Program-made: the position numbers and the translations under genes | Shown: piece by piece, positions 62,868-64,000 of the stretch | Layout: the number at the start of each line of letters is the position of its first letter | Numbering within the stretch: the first letter of the stretch is position 1 | Notes under the pieces: model-generated | Seen by the model: the letters and a program-made list of their open reading frames with translations, nothing else | Databases searched by the model: none | What the model was told of the DNA's origin: nothing | DNA from: Prinia subflava | Lineage: Eukaryota; Chordata; Aves; Passeriformes; Cisticolidae | Direction: 5' to 3' | Length of the DNA: 64,000 bases | NCBI RefSeq assembly: GCF_021018805.1 | Contig: NC_086283.1 | Coordinates: 11,607,162-11,671,161 of the forward strand

Positions 62868-62924
<57 letters not shown>
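62868..62924. repeat. A57 homopolymer in the 3' UTR
   Basis: 57 uninterrupted A followed by GGAAAAAATGGGG. Likely length-unstable and a site of internal oligo-dT priming. No target duplication indicates a retroposed tail. Confidence 0.9.
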
Positions 62925-62926
<2 letters not shown>

Positions 62927-63336
62927 AAAAAATGGGGATATCTTCAGTACCTTTCCAAAGCAAAGGAGGGCCCGTAGGAAAAGAAACATCTGTGTGACCC
63001 AGGTGTATCACATTTCCCCTCCTCCTCCCATGCCACAGCACTGCTGGGGTTTGTGGGATTTGTTTTCTTTGCTATTCAGATCTGGAGAACTCTTTTGGTT
63101 TTGATTTCCCTATTGTTGTATCTTCTATGCAATTCCTTTTCTAAAGACTGACTTACTACAGGAGAAGTGCTAGCCATTGCATTATTTGTATTGCTGTATA
63201 CAGTGGAGGTGTGGTTTACTAGTTCTGAGTGTGCCTCTTACCCCCCTCCCTTTTTCTCCCTCCCTCTGTTTGTAAATGCCTGCATTTATTGTCAGCCTGA
63301 CATGTACAAAGTGTAAGAAAGAATTTTTAAACAGGT

Positions 63337-63342
63337 AATAAA
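63337..63342 (+). terminator. UNC5C: Terminal UNC5C poly(A) signal AATAAA
   Basis: AATAAA in GGTAATAAATTATATTT, about 20 nt before a likely cleavage zone (ATAAGCAACTGG). The U/GU-rich sequence CTTGTGTTCAATTGTTCAGT lies just downstream at about 63383-63402. This is the best-formed polyadenylation site after the stop codon. Confidence 0.65.
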
Positions 63343-63360
63343 TTATATTTATAAGCAACT

Positions 63361-64000
63361 GGAAAAAAAAATACACCACTATCTTGTGTTCAATTGTTCA
63401 GTTCCTGGAAGCTAAGAAGTGGAGTGTTTTATTTGGCTTATTAAAAAAAAAAAAAAAGAAAAAAAGAAAAAAAAATCTCCTCAAAAGAGATGTTTCTGCA
63501 CATAAGAACTGTGGGATTCAGTGGCATGCCAGGGGTAATGTGCAGCAAGCACAGGGTTTTGTCATGTCGATGTGGCCAGGTCGAGGGGCTGTAGAAATGC
63601 TGCTGGAGAATAACTGCAATGCCACTGAACACAGACGGCCTGGGGCAACGCAGGAGAGCTGCAGGGGCTGCGGAGCTCAAGGGAAAATCGCTATTATTGA
63701 CACACTTTCCTGAAAATAACCAGCAAGGCAATTAAAAATTAGGAAAGACCGAGCTGCATCTGCAACACAGCACTGCAGAATGAGAATAATGAGCTTTAAG
63801 TAGAAATTCACAGAGATACCTCAGTAAATACAGAGGTACATCCCCCATGTCTCAGCGTTAAGCAATGACATTTTCAGCTGATGCTGGGTATGTAGGCTGA
63901 AACTTTTTCACCTAATGCATGGGGCTGGGAATTCTAGGTTTAGACTTTGCAGAGATCACTCCTGTTCCTCTTGTGCTATTCAAAATAGTAGTCAAAAATA
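63361..64000. other. Downstream flank
   Basis: Beyond the predicted transcript end. Holds an A-rich tract with interspersed G at 63443-63475 and otherwise unrecognised sequence. Confidence 0.6.

Larger units (their letters stand above)
56952..63360 (+). other. UNC5C: UNC5C 3' untranslated region (predicted)
   Basis: About 6.4 kb from the stop codon to the last plausible poly(A) site. Mammalian UNC5C mRNAs also carry a multi-kilobase 3' UTR (from memory), so the length is plausible. The stretch contains an A17 run (57526-57542), a TA-rich tract (60866-60900), internal AATAAA signals (61328-61333, 62642-62647), a Pumilio-type TGTAAATA (62632-62639) and an A57 run (62868-62924). No open frame resembles a known protein. 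The true end requires transcript data. Confidence 0.7.

Noticed and set aside
62592..63041. 149-codon minus-strand frame with a poly-Phe run
   Set aside because: The Phe run is the A57 homopolymer read in reverse; not a protein.
1..64000. CRISPR arrays, bacterial operons, tRNA or rRNA genes
   Set aside because: No regularly spaced repeats, no prokaryotic gene organisation and no tRNA or rRNA signatures; the window is an ordinary vertebrate gene region.

Overview
The window is vertebrate genomic DNA and carries the 3' three-quarters of one multi-exon gene on the + strand: UNC5C, a netrin-1 dependence and repulsive guidance receptor. Spliced together, twelve constitutive exons between 9713 and 56951 give a continuous frame of 733 codons plus stop. 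It runs from the second half of the second Ig domain through two thrombospondin type 1 (TSP1) domains, the transmembrane helix, ZU5, UPA and the death domain. This matches the human protein (about 931 residues, from memory) from about residue 199 to its C terminus, with no missing or extra codons. A thirteenth, 57-nt in-frame exon at 27176-27232 is a probable alternative cassette exon. The signal peptide, first Ig domain and promoter lie upstream of the window.

The host is probably a bird, perhaps a songbird. CR1 LINE 3' ends of avian type lie at 30738-30957 and 41060-41602. Interspersed repeats are otherwise sparse, introns are short for this gene, and class II-like endogenous retroviral LTRs are present. 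The species is inference.

Layout: 1-9712 is intron without a recognised exon. 9713-13489 holds the extracellular Ig2 and TSP1 exons. 13490-28683 is a 15 kb interval containing the cassette exon and a truncated LTR. 28684-33526 has the transmembrane exon and the first cytoplasmic exons. 33527-51435 has two ZU5/UPA-region exons, a CR1 copy and a complete solo LTR. 51436-56951 holds the UPA and death-domain exons. 56952 to about 63360 is a long 3' UTR ending at an AATAAA signal, and the rest appears intergenic.

No second gene, RNA gene, CRISPR array or bacterial-type system is visible. The points most worth following up are the cassette exon at the juxtamembrane position, the inverted pair of related LTR segments flanking six exons (a possible aid to back-splicing), the intact solo LTR with a 6-bp target-site duplication, and homeodomain-motif-rich noncoding blocks that may be conserved enhancers.
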